Shown here one piece after another: positions 51,752 to 62,068 of a stretch of 64,000 bases of DNA. Source of the stretch: Litchfieldella qijiaojingensis (lineage in GTDB: Bacteria > Pseudomonadota > Gammaproteobacteria > Pseudomonadales > Halomonadaceae). Location: positions 1-64,000 of the forward strand of contig NZ_BMXS01000002.1 in the NCBI RefSeq assembly GCF_014651875.1, given 5' to 3'. Position numbers and translations under genes: made by a program. The first letter of the stretch is position 1. Each line of letters begins with the position of its first letter. The notes below the pieces were generated by a model. The model was not told where the DNA came from, did no database searches, and was given only the letters and a program-made list of their open reading frames with translations.

Positions 51752-53590
51752 TCAACGCACGTTCAATCGAGCACGCTGCGCATCCAACCAGGCCAGGGCA
51801 CCGCGCGTATTGGCCCACTGATCACGCATCAGGATGCGATACTGCCAGGCCTCGGCACGACTGCCTGACTCCGGTACCCCGTCGCCCGCCGATGCCGCAC
51901 GGGGGTTATCGGCACACAGCATGGCGATAACATGGGTATTCACGATGGTCGCTTCGCGCAACGCATCGAACGCCTCGTCCCGGCGCTCTAGACGGTAGAG
52001 CGCCAGGGCCCGGCCCATCAATACACCCAGCATCGGTGTTTCCATCGGCTGCTGGCTGACCTCCAAGGCATGTTCGTTGCGTCCTTCGCGCAGAAGCTGG
52101 TCGAGCACCAGTTCTCGCAATCCCAGGCTATCCTGATCGTCAAGCGACAGCAGCCGCTCGGCAAGATGGCGAGAGCGCTCGCGAGCGCCACGCTCCATGC
52201 CCACCACCAGAGCCAGTCCGGTACGCAGCAACACGGCATTGTCAGCGACATCCCACACGAAACTTCCGCTGCCTTCGCCTTCCAATTGCGTCAACCAGCG
52301 CTCCAGGCGCAACGCCAGGGGTTCGAAAAGGCTCGGCGCCATCCACGGCAGGCTGCCGAAGCGACTGGTCAGGGCCAACGTCAACGATTGCACCACTCGG
52401 GGGGAATCGAGCCATTCGGGATGCGCGCAGAGGGCATTCAGCCACTCGCCGGCATGCGGCCAGGGATCGGCCTCGAAGCCCATCGCCGCCTCCTCGTCGA
52501 CCGATACCTGGAAATACTCCTGCCAGGCGGCATGCAACGTGTCCTCGCGAGCGGTGCTGTGATACTCGAGTTCGCCTTGGGCATTGCACTGAAAATGCAG
52601 CAGCGGCGCGGTGGGCAAGACCTCCAGCAAGGCCTGCAGAGAGGCCAGCGGCTCGGCGAGGTCCTCCTCGGAGTTGACCATCTGCTCGGCCAGGGTTGCG
52701 CCGGGGTTATCGGCCAGTTCGGCGAGAAAGGCCAATTGGTCGGCATCGAGGTCGCCCTGACGGGACAGTCGCCGGAACCAGAAGCGTGCGCGTTCGGCGG
52801 CCTCTTCAGCGTTGCCTTCGTGCAGCAATAGCATGGCCTCGATATAGGCCAGGGTCGGCGAATCCGGCAAGGCTTGCTGGGCACGCACGAACGCCTCGCG
52901 CGCGCTCGCCAGGTCGTCGCTATCGAGGTACATCAGGCACAGGCGCTCCAACGCCACACCACGCAGGAACAGCGGGCCATGTTCAAGCACCTCGTCCAGC
53001 AGGGCGGCCCGCTTGCGATGAAAGCCGCGCTCCTGATACAGATCGACCAGCAGTTCGAAGGCCGGCTCGGCCTGCTCGGGCAGACGCGCCCAGTCGCCCT
53101 GATCGAACAAGGCCTCGAGAATCTGTTGGGCGCGACCGCGCTGGCCACTTTCGGCGGCGATCAGCCCTGCCTCGAGCAACGCCTGGGCCGGCGCCCGGCC
53201 ACTGGCCAACGCGGCCTTCAGGGTCTCCCCCTTCCACTCGCGCAGCGATAGCATCCACATCAGATGATCAGGCACCGGTCCTGGCAGGTTGACGGCACCG
53301 CAACAGTGCTTGGTCTTGCGTCCCGAATCGCACCAGCAGGGCTCGTTACGCCCCGGGCGGGCCAAGGGTTCGCAGGCGAAACCGCGCCGCTCCAACGGCG
53401 TCTGCGACCACAGCTCCGGCGCCAAGGCTTGCGCCATCGCCAAATTGCCACCCAGTGCCAATTTGCCGCGCTCACGGGTCCAGGCCATAAAAGACGGGTA
53501 GTGCTCGTCGTCGCGAATCGCCTCCAGCGCCTCAGTGGCAAATCCCAGCAGTTGTTCCACCCATGCCGCCAGCATCGCAATCTCCGCCAC
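51752..53590 (-). CDS. SEC-C domain, TPR-rich protein
   Basis: A 612-residue protein. A SEC-C zinc motif at about 75-98 (PGRNEPCWCDSGRKTKHCCG) is followed by helical repeats (GRAPAQALLEAGLIAAE, LVDLYQERGFHRKRAALLDEVLEHG, AREAFVRAQQALPDSPTLAYIEAML and further at the end) that look like TPRs. The first 70 residues form a separate helical domain. SEC-C motifs bind nucleic acid, ribosome or SecB-like partners. No function is assigned to this architecture. It converges with ampG (28 bp). Confidence 0.7.
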   Translation of the reverse strand: MAEIAMLAAWVEQLLGFATEALEAIRDDEHYPSFMAWTRERGKLALGGNLAMAQALAPELWSQTPLERRGFACEPLARPGRNEPCWCDSGRKTKHCCGAVNLPGPVPDHLMWMLSLREWKGETLKAALASGRAPAQALLEAGLIAAESGQRGRAQQILEALFDQGDWARLPEQAEPAFELLVDLYQERGFHRKRAALLDEVLEHGPLFLRGVALERLCLMYLDSDDLASAREAFVRAQQALPDSPTLAYIEAMLLLHEGNAEEAAERARFWFRRLSRQGDLDADQLAFLAELADNPGATLAEQMVNSEEDLAEPLASLQALLEVLPTAPLLHFQCNAQGELEYHSTAREDTLHAAWQEYFQVSVDEEAAMGFEADPWPHAGEWLNALCAHPEWLDSPRVVQSLTLALTSRFGSLPWMAPSLFEPLALRLERWLTQLEGEGSGSFVWDVADNAVLLRTGLALVVGMERGARERSRHLAERLLSLDDQDSLGLRELVLDQLLREGRNEHALEVSQQPMETPMLGVLMGRALALYRLERRDEAFDALREATIVNTHVIAMLCADNPRAASAGDGVPESGSRAEAWQYRILMRDQWANTRGALAWLDAQRARLNVR

Positions 53591-53705
53591 CCTGAAATCG
53601 GATTAGTCTAACATGCCACTCGATAGGGACTCATCCGCGATGGTGCGCGCTTTTTACCAATGCTAGGGTGAGCCAGCTTCTGTCGATCGTCACAGGATTG
53701 CCATC

Positions 53706-55619
53706 TTGCGCTTGCCTTTTCGTCGTTCACGCTCCACCAGCCATGAAACGCCCCAAGTGCGCCTGGAGCGCGAGGGCCGCGACGAGATCAACCGCATCAC
53801 CCAGGCGGTGGAAAAAGTCCCCTGGTCGATCAACCTGCTGCAGATCCTTTGGACCGCGGGACCCGTCACACTGCTGGGAGCCTGGGGAGGCTACCTGCTC
53901 GGCTACGGCCGCGCGCCGACGACCGAGAATTACATTTTCTTCATCACTTACACGGTGATTACCGGTGCGGCAGGGATCATCGCCAATGTGGTGCATCACT
54001 TCACGGGCGCGCGCAAGGCCGAGAAGACCACGGCCAAGATCGAACGAGTCATCAGGACACTGCCCGAGTTGCTGCTGGTGACCCGTGACCTGATCGTCGA
54101 AAGTCTGGAAGGCGACGCAAGGCGACGCGAAGCCGCCGCCATGCTGCTGCGCAAACAGGACCTGTCACCGGAAGGAGTGGAACTAGCGGCACTGGAATTG
54201 CTCAACGACCGCGACAGCGCCCGCATCATCGGCCAGATCGATATCTATCGCCGTGTGGGGTTGCATGCGCGAATTCGCGACATGATCGCGCTGTATGGCG
54301 AGACCCTGGAGCCGCAATTCACCGAACTCTCCGAGGCGGCTCCCCAGGCCACGGCGCTACTGCGCGAGCGTTTTCAGGGTCATGCACCGGACCTTCGCCA
54401 CGGCGTGCCGCGCGACGACAACTTCATCGAGCGTGTCCTGGCCGCCATCGAGCAGGACAATGAATTGCTGATGACCCTCCAGGACGTGGAGGAAATGCTG
54501 ATCCTGGCCTTCGAGCTGATCAGCGGACGCAAGATCCCGATGTTGACCTTCGAATATCGCGGCCGCTGGAGGCTGGCGCGGGCCTTCGATGCCCTGGAGC
54601 AAGCGCGCGCACGGCATCGTATCGCCCAAGCTACCGGCCTATCGCGGCTCAAGGCGTTGACGGTGTATCTTGCCGAACAGTCCGGCACCTTGGTCGAGGA
54701 TGCCGCGTCGGGCCTGCGCGCCGAGATCCTGCTGTCTCGTTCGTTGCAGGCCATGGACGCGTTGGCCGAGCAGATCCAGCACCTGGCCCAGGCGGTAGCC
54801 GAGGGGCAACATGAGCGGCGTGGCCAATTGCGCCACAAGGCCGACCTGCTGACCAACGCCATCCGCCTCTACAAGAGCGTTTCCAGCGCCTATGAACAGG
54901 TAGGTAGGCACCACGTCCAACTGCTCAAGATGCTCGAGCGCTGGGAGAAGATCAGTGCCGAATTCGCCGATGCCGACACTCGCCTGCGCCTCGGTCCCGG
55001 CCGCCGCGGTTTGCGCATCCGCGAACATGTGATCGCTCTTGACGATGAGGCAAAGGCGCGCGTCTGCAAGCATCTCGCCGACCACCTGTCACGTGCTGGA
55101 ATCGAGCATCGACCGATCAAGCTCACCTACGGTGAACGCGAGCAGCGCCTAAGCGTGGGCGTCGACAGCGCCAAGCGTCTGGCCATCGAAATCGCCCTGG
55201 CCTTGGAGCCACACATCCAGCTATCGCGCCCCGAGGTACAGCGTGCCATCAACACCACCAACGCCGCCGATTTCGGCCAGCTCGAACCGAATCTGTCGGC
55301 GGCCGCCAAGGCCGCCCTGGGGGCCGCCATGGTCAAGGAGGTCGACGTCGACCTATCGCGCAGCGCCGAGCAACTGGCTCTGGCCCTGGTGCGTCACTAC
55401 CGGGTGGAGCTCGAGCCGGCGGCCATCGATTTTCTCACCGAGCAATATGGAGCCCGCGAGAGTACCCTGCGCATGCTGTCCCACTATCACGCCACGCATC
55501 CCCAAGGCGATCCGCGCAATGTCAGCTACTTGAGTCAGCGACCGCCGGCGGTGGGTGCAGTGCATCGCGACTGGTATCGCGCCTTGGTCCAGGCACGCCG
55601 GGCGCTCGACAGGCGGTAA
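53706..55619 (+). CDS. Large uncharacterised two-TM membrane protein with long helical C-terminal region
   Basis: I do not recognise the family. The start is a TTG at 53706 with AGGA about 10 bases before. The 637-residue product has two TM helices near 43-66 and 73-98 (INLLQILWTAGPVTLLGAWGGYL, YIFFITYTVITGAAGIIANVV), then a long alpha-helical cytoplasmic part with many Arg/Glu/Leu heptads (about 110-430) and a second compact region (about 470-620; RVCKHLADHLSRAG, YLSQRPPAVGAVHRDWYRAL). It converges with the UbiB-like gene. The gene is intact and well used in codon terms. Confidence 0.65.
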   Translation: MRLPFRRSRSTSHETPQVRLEREGRDEINRITQAVEKVPWSINLLQILWTAGPVTLLGAWGGYLLGYGRAPTTENYIFFITYTVITGAAGIIANVVHHFTGARKAEKTTAKIERVIRTLPELLLVTRDLIVESLEGDARRREAAAMLLRKQDLSPEGVELAALELLNDRDSARIIGQIDIYRRVGLHARIRDMIALYGETLEPQFTELSEAAPQATALLRERFQGHAPDLRHGVPRDDNFIERVLAAIEQDNELLMTLQDVEEMLILAFELISGRKIPMLTFEYRGRWRLARAFDALEQARARHRIAQATGLSRLKALTVYLAEQSGTLVEDAASGLRAEILLSRSLQAMDALAEQIQHLAQAVAEGQHERRGQLRHKADLLTNAIRLYKSVSSAYEQVGRHHVQLLKMLERWEKISAEFADADTRLRLGPGRRGLRIREHVIALDDEAKARVCKHLADHLSRAGIEHRPIKLTYGEREQRLSVGVDSAKRLAIEIALALEPHIQLSRPEVQRAINTTNAADFGQLEPNLSAAAKAALGAAMVKEVDVDLSRSAEQLALALVRHYRVELEPAAIDFLTEQYGARESTLRMLSHYHATHPQGDPRNVSYLSQRPPAVGAVHRDWYRALVQARRALDRR

Positions 55620-55623
55620 TGAA

Positions 55624-56871
55624 TCATATGCTGCGCCCCCATTCGAGCAGCGGCTGAGTGCGGGCGTGCATATCCAGCCGCGCCCCGAGGCGCACCATGT
55701 TCCAGTAATGCCCGTTCAGGGTACGCGATAGCAGCAAGGTGTCGGCAGGCGGTTGTAAACGATCCAAGGCCGCCCACACGCGCGGACTCAACTCGCGCAA
55801 GCGCCGGTGGATGCGTACGTCGCCGAAGTCCTGGGGACCCGGCGCGAACAATGGCGCAATCGCCTCGGCCGACTCGCGATACAGCGCCAACGGTGCCCCT
55901 TCGCCCTGGCGACCTCCCAGTCGCTGCAATGCGATATCCATGCCCAGGGGGTCTTGGGCCAAGGCCGCATCGAGAAGCTCGAGCATGGCTTTCAAGCGCG
56001 CCGCCGGCACGGGGATGATCGCGCCTAGGTCATAGATGACCAGACGCCCCTCGTCGTCACTGGCAAAATTGCCGGCATGCGGGTCGGCATGCAGTTCTCC
56101 GTAGGTGAATAGCTCCTCGGTCAGCCAATCGGCCAAGTAGGTCGCCAGCTTCTGGCGCTGGGCATCCGGCGCCGTTTCCATTTCGCGCAACGGCGTGCCG
56201 GAAACGTGACGCATGGCCAGCACGTGTGGGCCGCACAACGCCTCCAGGGGTTCGGGGAATACCAGCCAGTCGCACTCTGCGTAACGTCGCCGATAACGTG
56301 CCAGCGCGCGTGCCTCGGCACGGTAATCCAGCTCGCTGCGCAGGCTCGCGGCGAGCTCCTCGAACAGCGCGTCGAGACGCACCTGCGGCACCCTGAGCCA
56401 GCGTCCCAGGCGCATCATGCGCCGTACCTGGACCAGATCACTCTCCAGCACCTCGACCATTCCCGGATATTGCACCTTGAGCACGACCCGCTCGCCCTCG
56501 CGGGTGGCCGCACGGTGCACCTGGCCCATCGAGGCACTGGCGAATGGCGTCTGCTCGATCTCGCTGAATACCGATTCAGGATCGCCATACTGCATCACCA
56601 AGGCCTGGCGAATCCTCGGCCAAGGCATCGGCTCCGCCTGACGCTGCAGGCGCGCCAGTTCATCGGCCAGGTCGGGTGGCAGCAGATCATCCCATTGCGC
56701 CATGATCTGGGCCAGCTTCATGGCTGGCCCCTTGAGTTCGGAAAGCCCCTCGAACAAGGCTTCTCCCAAGGTGCGCCAATCGGTTTCCCGTCCCAGACGG
56801 CTACCCAGCAGCGCCCCGCCGGTACGCACGCCCAATCCCAGCAGACGTCGTGTTCTGCCATGCTCACGCAT
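55624..56871 (-). CDS. ABC1/UbiB-family atypical kinase
   Basis: The ATG at 56871 gives MREHGRTRRLLGLGVRTGGALLGSRLG. The 415-residue product shows the ABC1 core: KxGQ-type motif as ELKGPAMKLAQIMAQWDDLLP, Ala-rich loop in FASASMGQVHRAATREGERVVLKVQYPG, catalytic-loop HADPHAGNFASDDEGRLVIYDLGAI. The KxGQ motif reads KLAQ, common in the AarF branch. ABC1 proteins act in ubiquinone metabolism, or as stand-alone ATPase kinases. No ubi genes are nearby. It is divergent from topB with a 98-bp gap. Confidence 0.87.
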   Translation of the reverse strand: MREHGRTRRLLGLGVRTGGALLGSRLGRETDWRTLGEALFEGLSELKGPAMKLAQIMAQWDDLLPPDLADELARLQRQAEPMPWPRIRQALVMQYGDPESVFSEIEQTPFASASMGQVHRAATREGERVVLKVQYPGMVEVLESDLVQVRRMMRLGRWLRVPQVRLDALFEELAASLRSELDYRAEARALARYRRRYAECDWLVFPEPLEALCGPHVLAMRHVSGTPLREMETAPDAQRQKLATYLADWLTEELFTYGELHADPHAGNFASDDEGRLVIYDLGAIIPVPAARLKAMLELLDAALAQDPLGMDIALQRLGGRQGEGAPLALYRESAEAIAPLFAPGPQDFGDVRIHRRLRELSPRVWAALDRLQPPADTLLLSRTLNGHYWNMVRLGARLDMHARTQPLLEWGRSI

Positions 56872-56969
56872 AGTCGTACAATGCCTGTACATTGATGAAT
56901 TCAGGGTATACCTGGCAGCTCGCCGGCGATACTGTAAGAATATCCACATTTCACAAGCCGGGAGCCCCC

Positions 56970-58916
56970 ATGCGCCTGATCATCGCCGAGAAGCCCAGCC
57001 TGGCGCGTGCCATTGCCGATGCCCTGCCCGGCAATTCCAAGCGCGAAGACGGCGCCATCACCGTAGGCGACTCCCTTGTCACTTGGTGTCTCGGCCATCT
57101 GCTCGAACAGGCCTCGCCCGATGCCTACGATCCCGCCTACAAGCAATGGCGCCTCGATCATCTTCCCATTATCCCCCAGCAATGGCGACTGACGCCGCGT
57201 CCCAAGGCACGTGGCCAGTTGGCGGTGATTCGCCGCCTGCTCAAGCGGGCCACCAACGTGGTTCATGCCGGAGACCCCGACCGTGAAGGTCAATTGTTGG
57301 TCCAGGAGGTGATTCACTACCTGGGCTGGAAAGGCCCGGTATCACGACTGCTGGTCAGTGACCTCAACCGTCCGGCTGTGGTGAAGGCCTTAGCCCATCT
57401 GGACGACAACGCCCGCTACCAACCGCTGTACCGTGCCGCCGAGGCCCGCTCCCGCGCCGACTGGTTGTACGGTATCAACCTGTCGCGGGCGTGGACACTG
57501 GTCGGACGCCAGGCCGGCCATGATGGCGTGCTTTCCGTGGGCCGCGTACAGACACCGGTATTGGGTCTGGTAGTACGCCGCGATGCCGAGATCGCCGCGT
57601 TCCAGCCCCGTCCCTTTCATGTGCTGTGGGCAGACCTGGCCGTCGAACACGGCCAGCTACGCGCCTGGTGGCAACCCGGCGAACACCATCCATTGGATGA
57701 CCTGGGCCGGCTGCTGGAACGTGCTCCCGCCGAAGTCCTCGCTTCACGCCTGCCCGGTGCGGAGGGTAGGCTGGCACGGCTGGAAACCCAACAGAAGCGC
57801 CAGGCAGCGCCGCTGCCTTACTCGTTGTCGGCCCTGCAGGTCGATGCCGCGCGCCGCTACAAGCTGTCGGCCAAGATGGTGCTGGATGCCTGCCAGAGCC
57901 TTTACGAACGCCACAAGCTGATCACTTACCCACGCAGCGACTGCCGTCACCTGCCCGAAGCGCACTTCGCGCTGGCGCAACGGACTCTGCAAGGCGCCTG
58001 TGGCGGCGATGGCACCCTGCGGCAGTGGTTCACCGGCGCCGACTTCACGCGCCGCTCCAAGGCCTGGAACGACCGCAAGGTTGGTGCCCACCATGCCCTG
58101 GCGCCCACCGGCACCCAGGCCGACATGAGCCGCCTGTCGAACACCGAGGCCAATGTGTTCCGCCTCATCGTGCGCAACGTGTTGGCACAGTTCTATCCGA
58201 CGCTGGAGTTTCGCGAGATCAAGGCCGAGTTCGAGATCCTGGGCGAGATGTTCCGTGCCCAGGGCCGCGAGATTCTCGAGCCTGGCTGGAAGCCGCTGTT
58301 CACCACCCGCGACGAAGCCCCGCCCTTGCCACCCCTGCGCGAGGGCGAGCCGGCCAGAGTGATCGACCACGGCGTGGAAGACCGCGAGACCCGGCCGCCG
58401 GAACCGTTCACCGATGCCAGTCTGATCAAGGCGATGATGAACATTGCCCGCTATGTCGAGGATGCCGAAGTCAAACGCACCCTGCGCGACACCGATGGCC
58501 TGGGTACCGAAGCCACCCGCGCCGGCATCATCGAAACCCTGCTTACCCGTGGTTATCTGATTCGCCAGCAAAATGCCCTGCGCGCCACCCGTACCGGGCA
58601 TGCGCTGATTCAGGCGCTGCCGGAGGCCGCCAGCCGACCGGAGCGCACCGCCCTGTGGGAACAGCGCCTGACGGCCATCGCCGAGCAGGACGCTGTCCCA
58701 GCGCCCTTCCTCGATGGCCTAGTCACGGATCTTCGCGAGCTGCTGGCCGCAGCCGATGCGATGCGCATGCGTGAGGCTTTCGGCAATGCCCAAGGGGTCG
58801 AGGCGCCGGCACGCACCAAGCGCCAAGCCAAGGGCCGGCGCAGTAGCGGGCCTAGACGCTCGAGCAACGGCAAGCCGGCAGCGCGACGCCGCCGTTCGAA
58901 CAAGGAACCGTCATGA
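56970..58916 (+). CDS. topB: DNA topoisomerase III
   Basis: A 648-residue type IA topoisomerase. ATG at 56970 behind GGGAGC. The TOPRIM domain opens MRLIIAEKPSLARAIADALP, and its acidic motif is VHAGDPDREGQLLVQEV. The catalytic tyrosine is in HKLITYPRSDCRHLPE. The C-terminus is a basic tail (KRQAKGRRSSGPRRSSN...), common in TopB for DNA contact. It decatenates replication and recombination intermediates. panE overlaps the stop by ATGA. Confidence 0.93.
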   Translation: MRLIIAEKPSLARAIADALPGNSKREDGAITVGDSLVTWCLGHLLEQASPDAYDPAYKQWRLDHLPIIPQQWRLTPRPKARGQLAVIRRLLKRATNVVHAGDPDREGQLLVQEVIHYLGWKGPVSRLLVSDLNRPAVVKALAHLDDNARYQPLYRAAEARSRADWLYGINLSRAWTLVGRQAGHDGVLSVGRVQTPVLGLVVRRDAEIAAFQPRPFHVLWADLAVEHGQLRAWWQPGEHHPLDDLGRLLERAPAEVLASRLPGAEGRLARLETQQKRQAAPLPYSLSALQVDAARRYKLSAKMVLDACQSLYERHKLITYPRSDCRHLPEAHFALAQRTLQGACGGDGTLRQWFTGADFTRRSKAWNDRKVGAHHALAPTGTQADMSRLSNTEANVFRLIVRNVLAQFYPTLEFREIKAEFEILGEMFRAQGREILEPGWKPLFTTRDEAPPLPPLREGEPARVIDHGVEDRETRPPEPFTDASLIKAMMNIARYVEDAEVKRTLRDTDGLGTEATRAGIIETLLTRGYLIRQQNALRATRTGHALIQALPEAASRPERTALWEQRLTAIAEQDAVPAPFLDGLVTDLRELLAAADAMRMREAFGNAQGVEAPARTKRQAKGRRSSGPRRSSNGKPAARRRRSNKEPS

Positions 58917-59803
58917 GCCGCCAGACGCATCTGATCGTCGGTCCCGGCGCCCTGGGCAGGTTGCTGGCCGTCTCCCTCGCCGATCAGGTACCGGTCGCAT
59001 TGCTTGGGCGGCGCCAACCGCCGAGCACTCTGACCTTGACCAGCCCCGAAGGCGAGAGGCGTGTTCGCAACATCCTCGGTTTGGTGGCCGAAGACCTGCC
59101 CCCCGAGCTGGCGTCGGTGATTCATATCGCCACCAAGGCCCATGCCGCGGAGTCGGCCTTCAGCGCCATCGCCGACCGCGTGGCCCCTGATACACCGCTG
59201 GTGCTGTGGCAAAACGGCTATGGCGTTCAGGAAACCCTGACTCACCGCTGGTCGGGGCCGGTGCTGTGCGCGACCACCACCGAAGGTGCCTATATCCAAG
59301 GTGACGACGAAGTCGTTCACGCCGGCCATGGCCACACGGCACTCGGCCAACTCAAAGGCCAGCACGGCGAACTGGTCGCACGCCTGGCCGACACACTCAC
59401 CGACGCCGGGCTTCCCACCACACCCGTCGACGACATCCGACTGCGGCTGTGGCACAAGCTGGCGATCAACGCCGCCATCAACCCGCTGGTGGCCCGCTTT
59501 CGGATTCGCAACGGCCAGCTACGCGACCGCCCCTTCCGCCCCATGGTCGAAGCCGTAATCGTCGAAGTCGCCGTCATCATGGCCGCCGAACGCATTCCCG
59601 AACCGCCGGATGGCTGGCATGACCTGGTGTGGAAGGTCATCGAAGGCACCGCCAACAATCGTGCCTCCATGCTGCAGGACGTGCTGGCTGGTCGCCCCAC
59701 CGAACACGACGCCATTCTCGGCCCACTGCTCCGGGCCGCGAATCGGCACGGCTTGCCATGCCCGACCCTGCAAGGGCTATACGACGCCTTGAACGCACGT
59801 TGA
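58913..59803 (+). CDS. panE: 2-dehydropantoate 2-reductase (ketopantoate reductase)
   Basis: A 296-residue NADPH-dependent enzyme. The Rossmann motif is THLIVGPGALGRLLAVSL; the catalytic Lys is in VIHIATKAHAAESAF, and the C-terminal helix with the second active Lys is LRLWHKLAINAAINPLVARF. It reduces ketopantoate to pantoate for CoA synthesis. It is translated with topB through a 4-bp overlap, although their functions are unrelated. Homologues are called ApbA/PanE; other 2-ketoacid reductase roles are possible. Confidence 0.88.
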   Translation: MSRQTHLIVGPGALGRLLAVSLADQVPVALLGRRQPPSTLTLTSPEGERRVRNILGLVAEDLPPELASVIHIATKAHAAESAFSAIADRVAPDTPLVLWQNGYGVQETLTHRWSGPVLCATTTEGAYIQGDDEVVHAGHGHTALGQLKGQHGELVARLADTLTDAGLPTTPVDDIRLRLWHKLAINAAINPLVARFRIRNGQLRDRPFRPMVEAVIVEVAVIMAAERIPEPPDGWHDLVWKVIEGTANNRASMLQDVLAGRPTEHDAILGPLLRAANRHGLPCPTLQGLYDALNAR

Positions 59804-59984
59804 GCGGCGGATCACCTCACCCTAGCCCCTCCTCATACCCAACAGCACGACTTCCTTCTCGATCTCTTGACCCGGCAGCGGACTCAGGGCTTATGCTCTA
59901 TATTCAATCAGTCGGCAGGGTGATATTCCCGAATGGAACTGTTACCTTGCGGCTTTATCAACCTACTTACAGGGAGTCACACAA

Positions 59985-60644
<660 letters not shown>

Positions 60645-60654
60645 TGGGACGGAT

Positions 60655-60680
60655 AGGGGCTCTGGTCCTCTAGGGCCCCT
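60655..60680 (+). terminator. Terminator after the peroxiredoxin
   Basis: AGGGGC and GCCCCT pair around a 14-nt loop, followed by CTTTAACTTTC. It lies 10 bp after the stop and touches the end of the convergent sensor gene at 60683, so it probably ends both transcripts. Confidence 0.7.
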
Positions 60681-60682
60681 CT

Positions 60683-62068
60683 TTAACTTTCCCACTCGAG
60701 CCGCGCTTCGAGCCCTCCTTCCTGACGGTTGCGCAGGGTTAGCTGTGCTTGCTGACGTTTGGCCAGCTCCACGGCAATGGACAGCCCCAAACCACTGCCA
60801 CTGATCCGCTGATCGGCAACACGTCGAAACCGCTCGGTCACCGCCTCCAGCAGTTCCTCGGGGATCCCCGGACCAGTGTCGCGAATACTCAGCCATGTGC
60901 CCCGCTCGTCACGACCAAGCGCCACTTCGACCCGGCCACCATCGGGTGTGTAGCGCAGTGCATTGTCGAGCAGGTTGCGGATCAGAATGCCTAACTCAGT
61001 GGTATCGCCCTCTACCCATAGCGGTGCCGATTCCCTCACTTCCAGCTTCTGGGCGTGGGCCTCGGCCAGTGGCCATAGCTCCGCCGCCAGTTCCAGCACC
61101 AAGGCACGCAAGTCGAGACGTTCGACTAGCGTCATCCGCTGGCTGTCGAGACGCGCCAGAATCAGCAACTGATCGACGACTCGCTGCAAGCGCTCGATAC
61201 CGTCATAGGCTTTGCGCAGCGAGGCCTGCTCACCGGCCATGGCATTGTCGAGATGAATCTTCAATGCCGCCAACGGTGTGCGTAACTCATGGGCGGCATC
61301 GGCGGTGAACCGTCGCTCGCGTTCCAGGGCTTCGCTCAGGCGACTCATGAAATCGTTGAACGCATCTCGCAATGCCACCAGCTCCCGCGGCACCGCGAGT
61401 TCGATATGGCTGAGGTCACGGGCACCACGTCCCTTCACTTGTCGTGAAAGACGTGCGATAGGCTCAAGACCACGGTGGATCAGCATTCCCATCAGTACCA
61501 GCAACACCGGCAAGGCAATCAGCATGGGCAGGAGGTCGGCCAGAGCCACCTTGCGTGACAGTTCGTCGTGAAAGTCCTCGCTCAGGCCGATGCTCAACCA
61601 GCTCTGCCCCTCGTTAAGCGGCAAGCTGAACACTCGCCAGCGCTGACCGCCGTATTCCTGCCAGCGATAGCCTTCCCTGTCGGGTCCCGGAAAGGGACCG
61701 GCATCATTCCATTCGGCTCCCAGCAACCAAGGGCTGCCATCGGCGTTCCAGACCCCGACGGACAACATCCGCTCTTCATGGTGGTATCGCTTGCTGGAAG
61801 ACGAGTTGTCATCGGGCGCTTTATCACCATACCAGCGCGCCGGATGCCCCGGCTGATCCAGATGACGGGCAATCCTGGCATAGGTGTCGCGAGGTGTCTG
61901 CGGGTCAACCAACGCCGAAACGATACGCCCTTGCAGACTCAGCTGCGCATCCAGGATTTCTTCCATCTCGTGATGGGTGATGAAATAGGCGGCGACCAGG
62001 CTCAGTGTGGCGACAGCCACCAACACCAGTGCCAATGTCGAGGTCAGGTAACGACGGATGGAACTCAT
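60683..62068 (-). CDS. Sensor histidine kinase (QseC/PmrB-like)
   Basis: A 461-residue kinase: TM1 at about 9-30, a periplasmic loop of about 130 residues, TM2 at about 175-195, HAMP at about 196-245, H-box FTADAAHELRTPLAALKIHLDNA, N-box NLLDNALRYTPDGGRVEVAL and the later G-box motifs DTGPGIPEEL and GSGLGLSIAVEL. It overlaps the regulator by ATGA (62065-62068). PmrA-type boxes near 62.95 kb suggest a PmrB-like role in sensing cationic peptides or metals. It could equally be a QseC-type kinase. Confidence 0.87.
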   Translation of the reverse strand: MSSIRRYLTSTLALVLVAVATLSLVAAYFITHHEMEEILDAQLSLQGRIVSALVDPQTPRDTYARIARHLDQPGHPARWYGDKAPDDNSSSSKRYHHEERMLSVGVWNADGSPWLLGAEWNDAGPFPGPDREGYRWQEYGGQRWRVFSLPLNEGQSWLSIGLSEDFHDELSRKVALADLLPMLIALPVLLVLMGMLIHRGLEPIARLSRQVKGRGARDLSHIELAVPRELVALRDAFNDFMSRLSEALERERRFTADAAHELRTPLAALKIHLDNAMAGEQASLRKAYDGIERLQRVVDQLLILARLDSQRMTLVERLDLRALVLELAAELWPLAEAHAQKLEVRESAPLWVEGDTTELGILIRNLLDNALRYTPDGGRVEVALGRDERGTWLSIRDTGPGIPEELLEAVTERFRRVADQRISGSGLGLSIAVELAKRQQAQLTLRNRQEGGLEARLEWES

